Shown: one piece after another, positions 15,615 to 25,520 of the stretch
Layout of the letters: the number at the start of each line of letters is the position of its first letter
Numbering within the stretch: position 1 is the first letter of the stretch
NCBI RefSeq assembly: GCF_027938815.1
Contig: NZ_CP115913.1
Location: forward strand, 5,614,001 to 5,678,000
Length of the DNA: 64,000 bases
Direction of reading: 5' to 3'
DNA from: Oceanirhabdus sp. W0125-5
GTDB taxonomy: Bacteria; Bacillota; Clostridia; Clostridiales; Clostridiaceae
Program-made: the position numbers and the translations under genes
The notes under the pieces: model-generated
The model's database searches: none
Seen by the model: the letters and a program-made list of their open reading frames with translations, nothing else
What the model was told of the DNA's origin: nothing

Positions 15615-18032
15615 TTATAAAGTTCCCCATATTTCTTTAGCATATTCAACTATAGTTTTGTCACTAGAAAACTTCCCTGAGTAGGCTATATTAGTAATAC
15701 TCATCTCTAACCATTTTGAATTATTTCTATATAATTTATCTATTTTTTCTTGAGCCCTTACATAATCATTAAAATCTTTTAACACTAAATATTTATCATT
15801 ATCTTTAAGTAAAGAATCATATATCCCTTTAAAAGCCTCTTTACTTACAGGTAAAAATCCATTTATTAATTCATCCATAATTTTTTTTAGATTTCCATCT
15901 TCATTATATAAATCTATTGATTTATGTGTTTTATTATTATACAGTTCAAGAACTTCCTTAGCTTTTAATCCGAAGATTATTATGTTTTCCTCTCCTACTT
16001 CATTGGCAATTTCAATATTAGCTCCATCAAGAGTAGCTATAGTAATTGCACCATTCATCATAAACTTCATATTACCAGTCCCTGAAGCTTCTTTTGTTGT
16101 TGTTGAGATTTGCTCACTTATGTCTGCTGCTGGTATTAAAAGTTCTGCTAGTGTTACATTATAATCCTCAACAAATACAACCTTTAACTTATCTTTTATT
16201 CTATTATCATTATTTATCTTCTCTCCAAGTGAATTAATTAGCTTTATAGTTTCTTTTGCAATATAATATCCAGGTGCAGCCTTACCTGCAAATATAAAAG
16301 TTCTAGGATAAATATCTAGATTAGGATTTTCAATAAGCTTATTATATATATGCATTATATGAAGTACATTAAGCACTTGTCTTTTATACTCATGAATTCT
16401 TTTTGCCTGAATATCAAATATTGAGTTAGGATTAATATCTATAGAATATTTTTCTTTAACCATTTCAGCAAATTTATTTTTGTTATATTGTTTTATTTCA
16501 TTTATTCTTTGCTTAAAATATGGATTACTTTTAAACTCAATCAAATTTATAAGATCTTCAGGTGAATCTATCCACTTTGGACCAATGTATTCACTTATTA
16601 AACTAGCAAGCTTAGGATTGCATTTTAAAAGCCATCGCCTGTGACTTATTCCATTTGTTTTATTATTAAATTTTTCAGGGTAAATATTATAGAATTCTTT
16701 TAATTCTTTTCTCTTCAATATTTCAGTATGAAGTTTTGCTACTCCATTTATACTGTGACTCCCTACTATAGCTAAATGAGCCATTTTTATTTGATTATCA
16801 GCGATTATTGCCATTTCACTTATTTTATTAAAATCTCCATGATATTTTGTGTTCCATAATTCTCTACAAAATCGTTCGTTTATCTCTTCAATAATCATAA
16901 ATATTCTAGGTAGGATATTTTTTACCATATCTACATTCCATTTTTCTAAGGCTTCAGCCATAATAGTATGATTAGTATAAGATATTGTGTGTTTTGTTAT
17001 TTTCCAAGCTTCATCCCATCCAAATCCTTCTTCATCTATTAATATTCTCATAACTTCTGGTATAGCTAATGCTGGATGAGTATCATTTATATGAATAGAA
17101 ACATGCTTATAAAAATCTTTTAGAGGCTTTCCTGACTTTTTATATGTTTTTATAATATTTTGAACACCAGATGAAACTAAAAAATACTCCTGTTTCAATC
17201 GTAAAATTCTTCCCTTTTCATAGGAATCCTCTGGATACAACACATAGGAAATAGCCTCTGTATTAAGTTTATCTTCAAAGGCTTTTGTGTACTCCCCTTT
17301 GTTAAAATGATAATAATCAAATTCTTTATCTATTACCTCAGCACTCAATAGTCTTAATGTATTTACTATATTATTTTTATATCCTACAATAGGTACGTCA
17401 TAAGGAACAGCTAGTATAGATTCATACTTTTCATGGATAAATTTTAACCTATTATCTTCTTGCGTTATTCTAACATTTCCACCAAATTTAACTTCTACAG
17501 ATTCACTAGGACGCTTAATCTCCCACGCATTTTCATATTTAAGCCATTGATCAGGAAATTCTTTTTGATATCCATCAATTATCTTTTGTTGGAAAAGCCC
17601 ATATTTATATCTGATTCCAATGCCATATCCAGGTATTCCAAGAGTAGCCATTGAATCTGAAAAACAAGCTGCAAGTCTTCCTAACCCTCCATTACCTAGA
17701 CCAGGTTCTTTCTCTATCTCTGCAATCTGATTTAGATCTAATCCAAGTTCTTTCAAACCTTCTTCACAAATTTCCTTTATACCCAAACTCAAAAGATTGC
17801 TTATTAATAACTTTCCTATTAAAAACTCCATAGAAAAATAATAAATTTGTTTTTTATTATCTTGTATATATTTTTTATTAGTTTTTACCCAGTATTCTCC
17901 AATGTAATCTCTTGTTAAACTAGCCAGTGCATAATATTTATCTAAGAGGTTTGCCTCGTCAATTTTCTTCCCTCGTTTTGATACTAACTTATTAACGAAA
18001 TCTTCTTTGAATTTGTCCTTATTAACTCTCAT
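15615..18032 (-). CDS. glgP: Glycogen phosphorylase
   Basis: Releases glucose-1-phosphate from the non-reducing ends of glycogen with a pyridoxal-phosphate cofactor. 805 aa, GT35 family, full length. The PLP lysine is K656 in EASGTGNMKFMMNG; other family marks are PGLGNGGLGRLAACF near residue 110 and IHINDTHPALAIPE in the middle. Cytoplasmic. In the glycogen operon between glgA (37 nt upstream) and pulA. Confidence 0.97.
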   Translation of the reverse strand: MRVNKDKFKEDFVNKLVSKRGKKIDEANLLDKYYALASLTRDYIGEYWVKTNKKYIQDNKKQIYYFSMEFLIGKLLISNLLSLGIKEICEEGLKELGLDLNQIAEIEKEPGLGNGGLGRLAACFSDSMATLGIPGYGIGIRYKYGLFQQKIIDGYQKEFPDQWLKYENAWEIKRPSESVEVKFGGNVRITQEDNRLKFIHEKYESILAVPYDVPIVGYKNNIVNTLRLLSAEVIDKEFDYYHFNKGEYTKAFEDKLNTEAISYVLYPEDSYEKGRILRLKQEYFLVSSGVQNIIKTYKKSGKPLKDFYKHVSIHINDTHPALAIPEVMRILIDEEGFGWDEAWKITKHTISYTNHTIMAEALEKWNVDMVKNILPRIFMIIEEINERFCRELWNTKYHGDFNKISEMAIIADNQIKMAHLAIVGSHSINGVAKLHTEILKRKELKEFYNIYPEKFNNKTNGISHRRWLLKCNPKLASLISEYIGPKWIDSPEDLINLIEFKSNPYFKQRINEIKQYNKNKFAEMVKEKYSIDINPNSIFDIQAKRIHEYKRQVLNVLHIMHIYNKLIENPNLDIYPRTFIFAGKAAPGYYIAKETIKLINSLGEKINNDNRIKDKLKVVFVEDYNVTLAELLIPAADISEQISTTTKEASGTGNMKFMMNGAITIATLDGANIEIANEVGEENIIIFGLKAKEVLELYNNKTHKSIDLYNEDGNLKKIMDELINGFLPVSKEAFKGIYDSLLKDNDKYLVLKDFNDYVRAQEKIDKLYRNNSKWLEMSITNIAYSGKFSSDKTIVEYAKEIWGTL

Positions 18033-18068
18033 AATTCACCCCTTCCCAATAAGTCATCTTGTTTCTAA

Positions 18069-19508
18069 CTAAATCAACTTCAAATATAATTCTTCATAAG
18101 TTTGTGCTGAAACCTTCCAGCTATAATCACCATTCATAGCATTTTTAACTATTTCATACCAAACAGTTCTATCTTTATAATATTCAAGTGCTCTATTAAT
18201 TGTGAAAAGCATATCGTGAGCATTATAATTTTTAAAACTGAACCCATTTCCCTCCATAGTGAATTCATTAAATGATTTAACTGTATCATTTAATCCACCA
18301 GTTTCTCTTACTATAGGAAGAGTACCATATCTAAGGGCTATCAATTGTGATAATCCGCAAGGTTCAAATCTTGAAGGCATTAAAAACATGTCACAACTAG
18401 CATAAATCTTATGAGCAAGGGAGGTATTAAATAATATATTTGATGATAACTTATGTGGATATCTACTTGCAAAATTTCTAAATATGGATTCAAAGTATTG
18501 GTCACCTGTTCCTAAAACAACCATCTGCACATCCTTAGCAAGCAGTTCGTCTAAAATATGAACCACTAAGTCTAACCCTTTCATACTATCTAACCTTGAA
18601 ACAATTCCAATTAGAGGGACATCTTCTCTTTGAGGAAGATTCATAGCTTCTTGTAACTTTAATTTATTCTTTATTTTTTTATCAAATGAATCTATATTAT
18701 AATTTTCATAAATAAAACTATCTTTTTCAGGATTGTAAATATCATAGTCAATTCCATTTACAATTCCAAATAAATCTTTACCCCTTTTTCTTAAAAGCCC
18801 ATCTAACTTTTCACCATAATATTCACATTGTATTTCTTCAGCATAACTTTTACTCACAGTGGTAACTATATCTGAATAGTTGATTCCACCCTTCATAAAA
18901 CTTACTCCACCATTAAATTCTAGCTTCTCAATATGGTTATATTCACTTCCTAAATTCAATAAGTCACCAAGGATTTCTGAGGAGAATATCCCTTGATATT
19001 TTAAATTATGGATAGTAAAAATTGTTTTTATATTCTTATAGTCCTTATCTTCACTATACTGTGCTTTTAACAACGGACTAATCATCCCTGTATGCCAATC
19101 ATTACAATGAATAATATCTGGTTTGAAATCTATGTGTTTAATCATCTCTAAAACAGATTTATTAAAGAATGAAAATCTTTCAGCTTCATCGTAATATCCA
19201 TATACCCCATAGCCTGAATCTCTTTTAAAGTAATATTCATTATCTATAAAATAATATGGCACACCTTCATATTCCATATATTCAATTCCACAGTATTGCT
19301 CTCTCCAACCTACTGGTACTTCAATACTTTTTAATAAAACCATTTCTTTCTTAAATTCTTCAGCGATAGCACTGTACTTTGGAATTACTACCCTTATATC
19401 TACTCCTGTTTTTCTAAGTTCTTTAGGCAAAGAAAATGCCACATCGGCAAGTCCCCCTGTTTTTATAAAGGGTACTGCTTCAGAAGCAACATATAATACT
19501 TTAATCAA
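18069..19508 (-). CDS. glgA: Glycogen synthase (ADP-glucose type, GT5)
   Basis: Adds glucose from ADP-glucose to the growing alpha-1,4 chain. 479 aa with the GT-B fold. The ADP-glucose binding motif KTGGLADV starts at K16; the C-terminal site includes MPSRFEPCGLSQLIALRYG and TGGLNDTV. Start ATG near the glgD end, same strand. Part of glgB-C-D-A-P-pulA. Confidence 0.97.
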   Translation of the reverse strand: MIKVLYVASEAVPFIKTGGLADVAFSLPKELRKTGVDIRVVIPKYSAIAEEFKKEMVLLKSIEVPVGWREQYCGIEYMEYEGVPYYFIDNEYYFKRDSGYGVYGYYDEAERFSFFNKSVLEMIKHIDFKPDIIHCNDWHTGMISPLLKAQYSEDKDYKNIKTIFTIHNLKYQGIFSSEILGDLLNLGSEYNHIEKLEFNGGVSFMKGGINYSDIVTTVSKSYAEEIQCEYYGEKLDGLLRKRGKDLFGIVNGIDYDIYNPEKDSFIYENYNIDSFDKKIKNKLKLQEAMNLPQREDVPLIGIVSRLDSMKGLDLVVHILDELLAKDVQMVVLGTGDQYFESIFRNFASRYPHKLSSNILFNTSLAHKIYASCDMFLMPSRFEPCGLSQLIALRYGTLPIVRETGGLNDTVKSFNEFTMEGNGFSFKNYNAHDMLFTINRALEYYKDRTVWYEIVKNAMNGDYSWKVSAQTYEELYLKLI

Positions 19509-19532
19509 GTTAACTAACCCCCTAACCTAAAA

Positions 19533-20651
19533 CTATAATTTAAAATTTTTCCCTAATATTATTGGTTTTTTTGAGTCTCCGCATAATACCTTATGCCTAC
19601 TTATATGAACATATTTATCTAATATGGCATGCTTTAAAACAGTATCTTCTTCAACAGTTCCTTTTGCCATAATTACACTATCCTTAACAACCGCACCTTT
19701 TCGAATCCTTACTCCCCTTGAAATGATACTATTTTCAACAGTACCTTCAATAATACAACCATTTGCAATGACAGAATTTTTAACATGAGAGTTCTCAGCA
19801 TATTTTGTTGGTGCCTCATCCTTAATCTTTGTATAAATTCCTCCATTTTTATTAAATACTTCATGAGATACATTAATATCCAGCAACTCCATATTAGTTT
19901 TATAATAATTCTCCATTGAATTTACACATGATAAATACCCCTCAAAAGGATAAGCGTTTACATTTAAACGATTTATTTTATCAAATACAGCATCTTTTAA
20001 ATTTAGATTTTCCCCAATTGTAATGCTGCTTTGGATTATTTCAATAAGCAAGCTTTTCTTCATAATATACATTTCCATAGAAATATTTTTACTATCGTTA
20101 TTCCCTACATTTCTGCCAATACTAATTACATTCCTATCATTATCTAAATTTAAAGTATCACATCTTAAGAAACTATCATCACTGTCATCTACATTTTTAT
20201 ATAGAATTGTTATATCTGCATTGCTTTCTTTATGATACTTAAATGCTTCTTCATAATTAACATTGCATATCATATAACTTTTTGATAAAAGAACATATTT
20301 TTGTCTACTACGTTCAATATATTCAATATGATCTTTAAAATTTTTTATGTCTCCCTTACTAATTAATGTATCTGATGGATTAATCACAGGATTCATTATG
20401 AATAATCCATCTTTCTTTCTGTCTAAATCCCACTCTTTTCCCACTCTTAAATGCTCCATTAATGAGCGACATTTTCCTTGAGTAAAAACTGCCACATTTA
20501 TCATACCTGAGTTAACCATATTTGAAAGTGTAAAATCAATAACTCTATACTTACCTCCAATTGGGATTGTAGCAATTGGTCTATTATATGTGAGTTCTCT
20601 AATTTGATCTTCTTGTTCACTTAAATTAATGATCCCCATTATATCTTGCAT
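19533..20651 (-). CDS. glgD: GlgD, regulatory/non-catalytic subunit of ADP-glucose pyrophosphorylase
   Basis: 372-aa paralogue of GlgC that in Firmicutes forms a GlgC/GlgD heteromer. It has the nucleotidyltransferase fold and left-handed beta-helix C-terminus (VKNSVIANGCIIEGTVENSI), but the glycine-rich nucleotide loop GGQGSRL of GlgC is absent, being replaced by a LSEQEDQIRELTYNR stretch, so it is probably not catalytic by itself. The ATG at 20649-20651 is chosen because GGGGGA lies 6 nt upstream; a GTG 30 nt further upstream overlaps the glgC stop and has no site of its own. Confidence 0.93.
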   Translation of the reverse strand: MQDIMGIINLSEQEDQIRELTYNRPIATIPIGGKYRVIDFTLSNMVNSGMINVAVFTQGKCRSLMEHLRVGKEWDLDRKKDGLFIMNPVINPSDTLISKGDIKNFKDHIEYIERSRQKYVLLSKSYMICNVNYEEAFKYHKESNADITILYKNVDDSDDSFLRCDTLNLDNDRNVISIGRNVGNNDSKNISMEMYIMKKSLLIEIIQSSITIGENLNLKDAVFDKINRLNVNAYPFEGYLSCVNSMENYYKTNMELLDINVSHEVFNKNGGIYTKIKDEAPTKYAENSHVKNSVIANGCIIEGTVENSIISRGVRIRKGAVVKDSVIMAKGTVEEDTVLKHAILDKYVHISRHKVLCGDSKKPIILGKNFKL

Positions 20652-20673
20652 ATTAATTCCCCCATTCAAAGTA

Positions 20674-21798
20674 TTATTCACTTACTACAACAATCTCGTC
20701 TAGATTTTTACCTTCTATTGAATCTCCTGATTTCACAGTTATATTTTTCATAACTATAGCCTTATTAATAATTACATTATCTTCAATCTTAGCTCCAGGC
20801 ATAATAACAGAATCAATAATTTTTGAATTTTTACCAACATAAACATCTGGAAACAACACGCTATTACTTACTTCTCCATGTATAATACATCCATCATTTA
20901 ATATAGCTGATTTAACTTTTCCACTCTCACTAATATAGTGGGGTGGTCCAACAGGATCATTTGAATATATAGACCAGTTTGTGTCATGAATATTTAACTT
21001 ATTATTCTCTTTTAATAAATCCATATTTGCTTCCCATAAACTTTTTACATTACCTACATCCTTCCAATATCCATCAAATTTATAGGCATATAAATCAACT
21101 CCATTATTTAACATCTTAGGTATTATATTTTTCCCAAAATCATTAGCTGAAGTTTCATCTTGTTCATCTTCAATCAAGTACTTTCTTAGTAATTTCCAAT
21201 CAAATATATATACCCCCATAGAGGCTAAATTACTTTTAGCATTTTCAGGTTTTTCTTCAAATTCTATAATCTTATCATGATTATTAACATTCATTATTCC
21301 AAATCTATTTGTATCTTCCCATGGAACTGTAATTACAGCAATAGTAGCTCCAGCCCCCTTTTCCTTATGATATTCAAGAAGTAATGAATAATCCATTTTA
21401 TAAACATGATCTCCTGATAAAATAAGTACATATTCTGGATCATATTTATCAATAAAGTTTTTATTTTCATAAACTGCATTTGCAGTACCTTTGTACCATC
21501 TTCCCCCACTACGCCCCATATATGGTGCTAAAATCGTAACCCCTCCATTGTTTCTATCAAATCCCCAAGGCCTTCCAATTCCTATGTGTGAATTTAATTC
21601 TAATGGTTTATATTGTGTAAGTACTCCAACTGTATCGATTCCTGAATTTGCACAATTACTTAATGTAAAATCTATAATTCTATACTTACCTCCAAATGGT
21701 ACCGCAGGTTTTGCAATCTTTTTAGTTAGTATATTAAGTCTCGAACCTTGTCCACCAGCCAATAACATAGATATAATTTCTTTTTTATTTCTATTCAT
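20674..21798 (-). CDS. glgC: Glucose-1-phosphate adenylyltransferase (ADP-glucose pyrophosphorylase)
   Basis: Makes ADP-glucose from glucose-1-phosphate and ATP, the committed step of glycogen synthesis. 374 aa. The GGQGSR loop is at residues 15-20, KPAVPFGGKYRIIDF follows, and the substrate-site motifs LSGDHVYKMDY and FEEKP are present. The C-terminal hexapeptide beta-helix matches the family. The start follows AAGGGGG. Upstream lies element copy C, then glgB. Confidence 0.97.
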   Translation of the reverse strand: MNRNKKEIISMLLAGGQGSRLNILTKKIAKPAVPFGGKYRIIDFTLSNCANSGIDTVGVLTQYKPLELNSHIGIGRPWGFDRNNGGVTILAPYMGRSGGRWYKGTANAVYENKNFIDKYDPEYVLILSGDHVYKMDYSLLLEYHKEKGAGATIAVITVPWEDTNRFGIMNVNNHDKIIEFEEKPENAKSNLASMGVYIFDWKLLRKYLIEDEQDETSANDFGKNIIPKMLNNGVDLYAYKFDGYWKDVGNVKSLWEANMDLLKENNKLNIHDTNWSIYSNDPVGPPHYISESGKVKSAILNDGCIIHGEVSNSVLFPDVYVGKNSKIIDSVIMPGAKIEDNVIINKAIVMKNITVKSGDSIEGKNLDEIVVVSE

Positions 21799-21897
21799 AA
21801 AATCCCCCTTAATGTATACCGATTATTTATAAATACATCAACTTTATTCCACGAATTGTTACTACTTGTTAAGAAACCATTGTGCTTTAGAAAAGCA

Positions 21898-22145
21898 AGT
21901 TGAAAGTTGAAAATTGAAAGTTGAAAACGTAGGATATTTCTCTTTGAGAAATTTTAATCATATTGTTCTTCGGACAAGAATAGGTTACTCGTTTCATCTT
22001 GATGAAACCTTGTGTTCTAAATTACAATATTTTATCTAAAGATAAAATGAGTAAACCCCTCTTATTCTAAGGAACAATAAAATGCAGTTTTGCGGAGCAA
22101 AACATCCATCGTTTTCCACTTTCCATTTTCAACTGTTCAGTTATG
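21898..22145 (-). repeat. Dispersed cloverleaf element, copy C (inverted)
   Basis: Fills the 349-bp gap between glgB and glgC, in the opposite orientation to copies A, B and D. On the plus strand: terminal hairpin ATTTCTC/GAGAAAT (21936-21952); outer stem GGTTACTC (21983-21990) with GAGTAAAC (22049-22056), 6 bp contiguous; hairpins GTTTCATC/GATGAAAC (21991-22008), TTGT/ACAA (22010-22027), ATTTTATC/GATAAAAT (22029-22048); hairpin 1 GTTTTGC/GCAAAAC (22087-22103); flank words TTGAAAG at one end and CCATTTTCAAC at the other. Confidence 0.82.
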
Positions 22146-22147
22146 TT

Positions 22148-24076
22148 TTATGTCGTAATGTTTCTCAATTCTACATTATGTTTTTTTATGAACAGTGCTC
22201 CTAAAGGTGGAATTGTTAGAGTTATTGAGCATGGTTGATTATGCCATTCAAGATTATTTGCAATAAGCCTATCTTTATTTCTAACTCCTTCTCCACCATA
22301 TTCTTCCCTATCACTATTAAATACTTCTTCATATTCCCCTAGGAAAGGAACCCCTATCTTATAATTTTTACGTAGAACAGGTGTAAAGTTGCACACAATA
22401 ATCATAAAGTCTTCTTCCTTCTTTCCCTTTCTCATAAATGTTATTACACTCTGTTCATAGTTTTGATGATCTATCCAAGAAAATCCTCTTGAATCATCAT
22501 CTAATTCATATAATGATTTTTCCTTTATATAAAACTTATTAAGTTCTTCCGTAAAATATTTCATTTTTTTATGGCTTTCGTATTTTTTTAACATCCAATC
22601 TAATTCCTTTTTATAATCCCACTCAATAAACTGAGCAAATTCATTTCCCATAAATGATAGTTTTTTTCCTGGATGAGCTATCATATAAGCAAAGAACACC
22701 CTGAGATTAGCAAATTTATTAAAGTAATCTCCTGGCATTTTTTCAATTAATGATTTTTTTCCATGAACTACTTCATCATGAGATAAAGGAAGTATGAACT
22801 TTTCAGAAAAAGCATACATGAACGAAAACGTAATTAAATTATGATGCCACTTCCTATATATAGGATCCATTTCCATGTACTTCAACATATCATTCATCCA
22901 ACCCATATTCCACTTATAATCAAAGCCTAGCCCGCCTTTCTCAATAGCTCCTGTTACAAATGGCCATGCTGTTGATTCTTCAGCTATCATTAAAGCTTCT
23001 GGAAAATATCTAGCTATAGTCTGATTTAATTCTCTTATAAATTCTATTGCACTTAAGTTTTCTACTCCTCCATACTTATTAGGTATATACAACCCGTCTC
23101 TTTTCCCACTATTCAAATAAAGCATATAAGATACAGCATCAACTCTTAAGCCATCAATATGATAGATATCAAACCAAAACATAGCATTAGATATTAAAAA
23201 GCTCTTCACATTATTTTTTCCATAATCAAATGCAGCAGTTCCCCACTCTGAATTTTCAGCCATTATGGGGTTATCATATTCATAAAGACTTGTTCCATCA
23301 AATTTAAATAATCCATGTTCATCCTTACAAAAATGACAAGGTACCCAATCTAAAATAACTCCAATTCCAGCTTGATGACATTGATCTATAAAATACATAA
23401 AATCTTCTAATTTTCCATACCTGCTTGTGACAGAATAATAGCCAGTCACTTGATATCCCCACGAACCATCAAAGGGATACTCTGTAATTGGCAGCAATTC
23501 AATATGTGTATATCCCATTTTTTTAACATACTCAATAATTTCAACAACAATTTCTTTATACTCATAAAACTCATCATTATGTTTTTTTCTCCAAGAACCT
23601 AAGTGTAATTCATAAATATTTATTGGTTTTTCGTACTTAGCAATCTTCTTTTTCTCCTCTATCCATTCTTTATCATTCCATTTATAATTTTCTAGTGAAG
23701 TAATTACTGAGGCTGTATTTGGCCTTAATTCTGAATAAAATGCATAGGGATCTGCTTTTAACATAACGTCCTTTTCTTTCGTATATATCTCATATTTATA
23801 AATATCTCCTTCTTTTAGTCCCGAAATGAAAATATTCCATATACCAGTGCGCTCATTCTTTTTCATGGTATGATTTATACCATTCCATTTGTTAAAATCA
23901 CCAACAACATTAATCTTTTCAGCGTTAGGGGCATAAACAGTAAAGCTTACCCCCTTTTCTCCTTTATATGACTTTAAATGAGCACCAAAAAATTTGTAGT
24001 TCTTATAATCCTTCTCTAATAGTAAATCACCTGAATCAAAATAGCTTTCACTAAAAGACTCCATTTCGTGATACAT
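22148..24076 (-). CDS. glgB: 1,4-alpha-glucan branching enzyme
   Basis: Creates alpha-1,6 branches in glycogen. 642 aa: CBM48 (residues about 30-125), GH13 barrel with D313 in GLRVDAVSYMLY, E366 in MIAEES and D434 in LPLSHDEVVHGK, and a C-terminal beta domain. EYPFDGSWGYQVTGYY is a family mark. First gene of the operon; ATG after GGAGGAG. The gap to the upstream gene (24077-24199) should hold the promoter, but I could not name a convincing -35/-10 pair. Confidence 0.96.
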   Translation of the reverse strand: MYHEMESFSESYFDSGDLLLEKDYKNYKFFGAHLKSYKGEKGVSFTVYAPNAEKINVVGDFNKWNGINHTMKKNERTGIWNIFISGLKEGDIYKYEIYTKEKDVMLKADPYAFYSELRPNTASVITSLENYKWNDKEWIEEKKKIAKYEKPINIYELHLGSWRKKHNDEFYEYKEIVVEIIEYVKKMGYTHIELLPITEYPFDGSWGYQVTGYYSVTSRYGKLEDFMYFIDQCHQAGIGVILDWVPCHFCKDEHGLFKFDGTSLYEYDNPIMAENSEWGTAAFDYGKNNVKSFLISNAMFWFDIYHIDGLRVDAVSYMLYLNSGKRDGLYIPNKYGGVENLSAIEFIRELNQTIARYFPEALMIAEESTAWPFVTGAIEKGGLGFDYKWNMGWMNDMLKYMEMDPIYRKWHHNLITFSFMYAFSEKFILPLSHDEVVHGKKSLIEKMPGDYFNKFANLRVFFAYMIAHPGKKLSFMGNEFAQFIEWDYKKELDWMLKKYESHKKMKYFTEELNKFYIKEKSLYELDDDSRGFSWIDHQNYEQSVITFMRKGKKEEDFMIIVCNFTPVLRKNYKIGVPFLGEYEEVFNSDREEYGGEGVRNKDRLIANNLEWHNQPCSITLTIPPLGALFIKKHNVELRNITT

Positions 24077-24199
24077 AATGCTCCTCCATTTTTTTAATTT
24101 AATACTTAAATTTTTTCTTAAATTTTCCTTAAATACATACTTTGATATTCTATTTTGCCAGATAATAAAATATTCCTAAAGTTATAAATTTTTCTCCCA

Positions 24200-24248
24200 A
24201 AATATAAAAGAGTATCTAACCAATTAGGTTAAATACTCTTTTATATTT
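24200..24248 (-). terminator. Strong hairpin terminator of the GGDEF gene
   Basis: 16-bp perfect arms AAATATAAAAGAGTAT / ATACTCTTTTATATTT with an inner CTAACC/GGTTA stem. It lies 10 nt after the diguanylate cyclase stop codon. Confidence 0.78.
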
Positions 24249-24257
24249 GAAGCTTTA

Positions 24258-25418
24258 TTATAAACTTACAACATTATTACGATTTGTCCCTTTTGCTTTA
24301 TACAAAGCTTTATCTGCCATATATATAAATTTCTTAATAGCTAGTTTATCAGTTGGGACAACTGTATACGTCCCTAAACTTACAGTTATATGTTTTGAAA
24401 CAGAGGAATATTCATGAGGGATAGCTAAGTCTTCAATCCTTTTTCTTATTTCTTCTGCAAATGAAAAAACCTGTTCTTTATTTGTATTAGGTAATACTAT
24501 AGCAAACTCTTCACCACCGTATCTAGATGCAATAGCTGATATTTTTTTAGCATACTGTGATATGGCTTTTGCAACTTGTTTAAGACACTCATCTCCAGCT
24601 GGATGTCCATAGTTATCATTATATTGTTTAAAATAATCTATATCTAATAGAATCATTGATATAGGTTTTCTATGTACTAAAGAATCCTCCCATGTATTCT
24701 CTATGACTTCATCAAATTTATAACGATTATAACTTCCTGTTAATGAATCAGTATAAGAAAGTCGTTCTAATTCTTTGTTTTGTTGTTCTATTATTTTTCT
24801 ATTATTAAATTGTGATATTCTGTTTTTAAATTGCTTTCTAGATATATACCATGACACAACTATTATGGTACTTGTATTTATAAAGTTCCCAAATAATATA
24901 GTGTCAGACTTTTGAATGTAGAATAAACATACAATAAATATTGTATGTACAAAAATAAATATTGCAAGTACAAAAATAGGCTCTAAATATGTAGCTATTG
25001 CAACAAATATAACGCCAGCTATATATACAACTGTTTGTCCGTAATGTAATTGATCTATGATAGATATTCCAGCTGCCCATAAAACCATAAACCCTGCGAA
25101 AGAAATTTCAATAATTCGCATCATCATAGTATTATTACAATTATTATCCCCTACTTTTTGAAAAAGAATTAGGAATACTATCATTACTATTATCATTAAA
25201 GCATACATAACAGTATAATACATGTTATGTACTTTAAATACTAGATTTTTTATGTCAGTAATTGAGATTATAAACATTATAACTTCAATTATTATAAATA
25301 CTTTTGAAATAGTTTTTCCCATAGATAAATTAATTTCAAAATTTTCACTTCTAAATTCTTCTTTATATTTATCTTGAACTGAAATAAATATACATTCCTT
25401 TATTTTGTCCATACTCAC
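24258..25418 (-). CDS. Membrane-bound diguanylate cyclase (GGDEF)
   Basis: Makes cyclic di-GMP from two GTP. 386 aa: six hydrophobic helices in residues about 28-195, a short coiled linker (QFNNRKIIEQQNKELERLS) and a GGDEF domain from about 218 starting YTDSLTGSYNRYKF. The signature is GGEEF in ASRYGGEEFAIV, an active-type variant; the RxxD inhibitory site five residues before it is not present, so product inhibition may be weak. Start is a GTG with AGGTG 7 nt upstream. Transcribed alone, next to the glycogen operon; a link between c-di-GMP and glycogen is not shown by the sequence. Confidence 0.9.
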   Translation of the reverse strand: MSMDKIKECIFISVQDKYKEEFRSENFEINLSMGKTISKVFIIIEVIMFIISITDIKNLVFKVHNMYYTVMYALMIIVMIVFLILFQKVGDNNCNNTMMMRIIEISFAGFMVLWAAGISIIDQLHYGQTVVYIAGVIFVAIATYLEPIFVLAIFIFVHTIFIVCLFYIQKSDTILFGNFINTSTIIVVSWYISRKQFKNRISQFNNRKIIEQQNKELERLSYTDSLTGSYNRYKFDEVIENTWEDSLVHRKPISMILLDIDYFKQYNDNYGHPAGDECLKQVAKAISQYAKKISAIASRYGGEEFAIVLPNTNKEQVFSFAEEIRKRIEDLAIPHEYSSVSKHITVSLGTYTVVPTDKLAIKKFIYMADKALYKAKGTNRNNVVSL

Positions 25419-25489
25419 ATTTCATCACCTACTTGTTAGGATATAAATATTTTATTTTTTTCCAATATATTATTATTATACCACCAAAA

Positions 25490-25517
25490 AAAATGCTCAA
25501 CAATTGTTGGGCATTTT
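25490..25517 (-). terminator. Terminator of the lysine operon after dapB
   Basis: AAAATGCCCAAC / GTTGAGCATTTT with one mismatch, followed on the minus strand by further T residues. It begins 4 nt past the dapB stop codon. Confidence 0.72.
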
Positions 25518-25520
25518 CAT

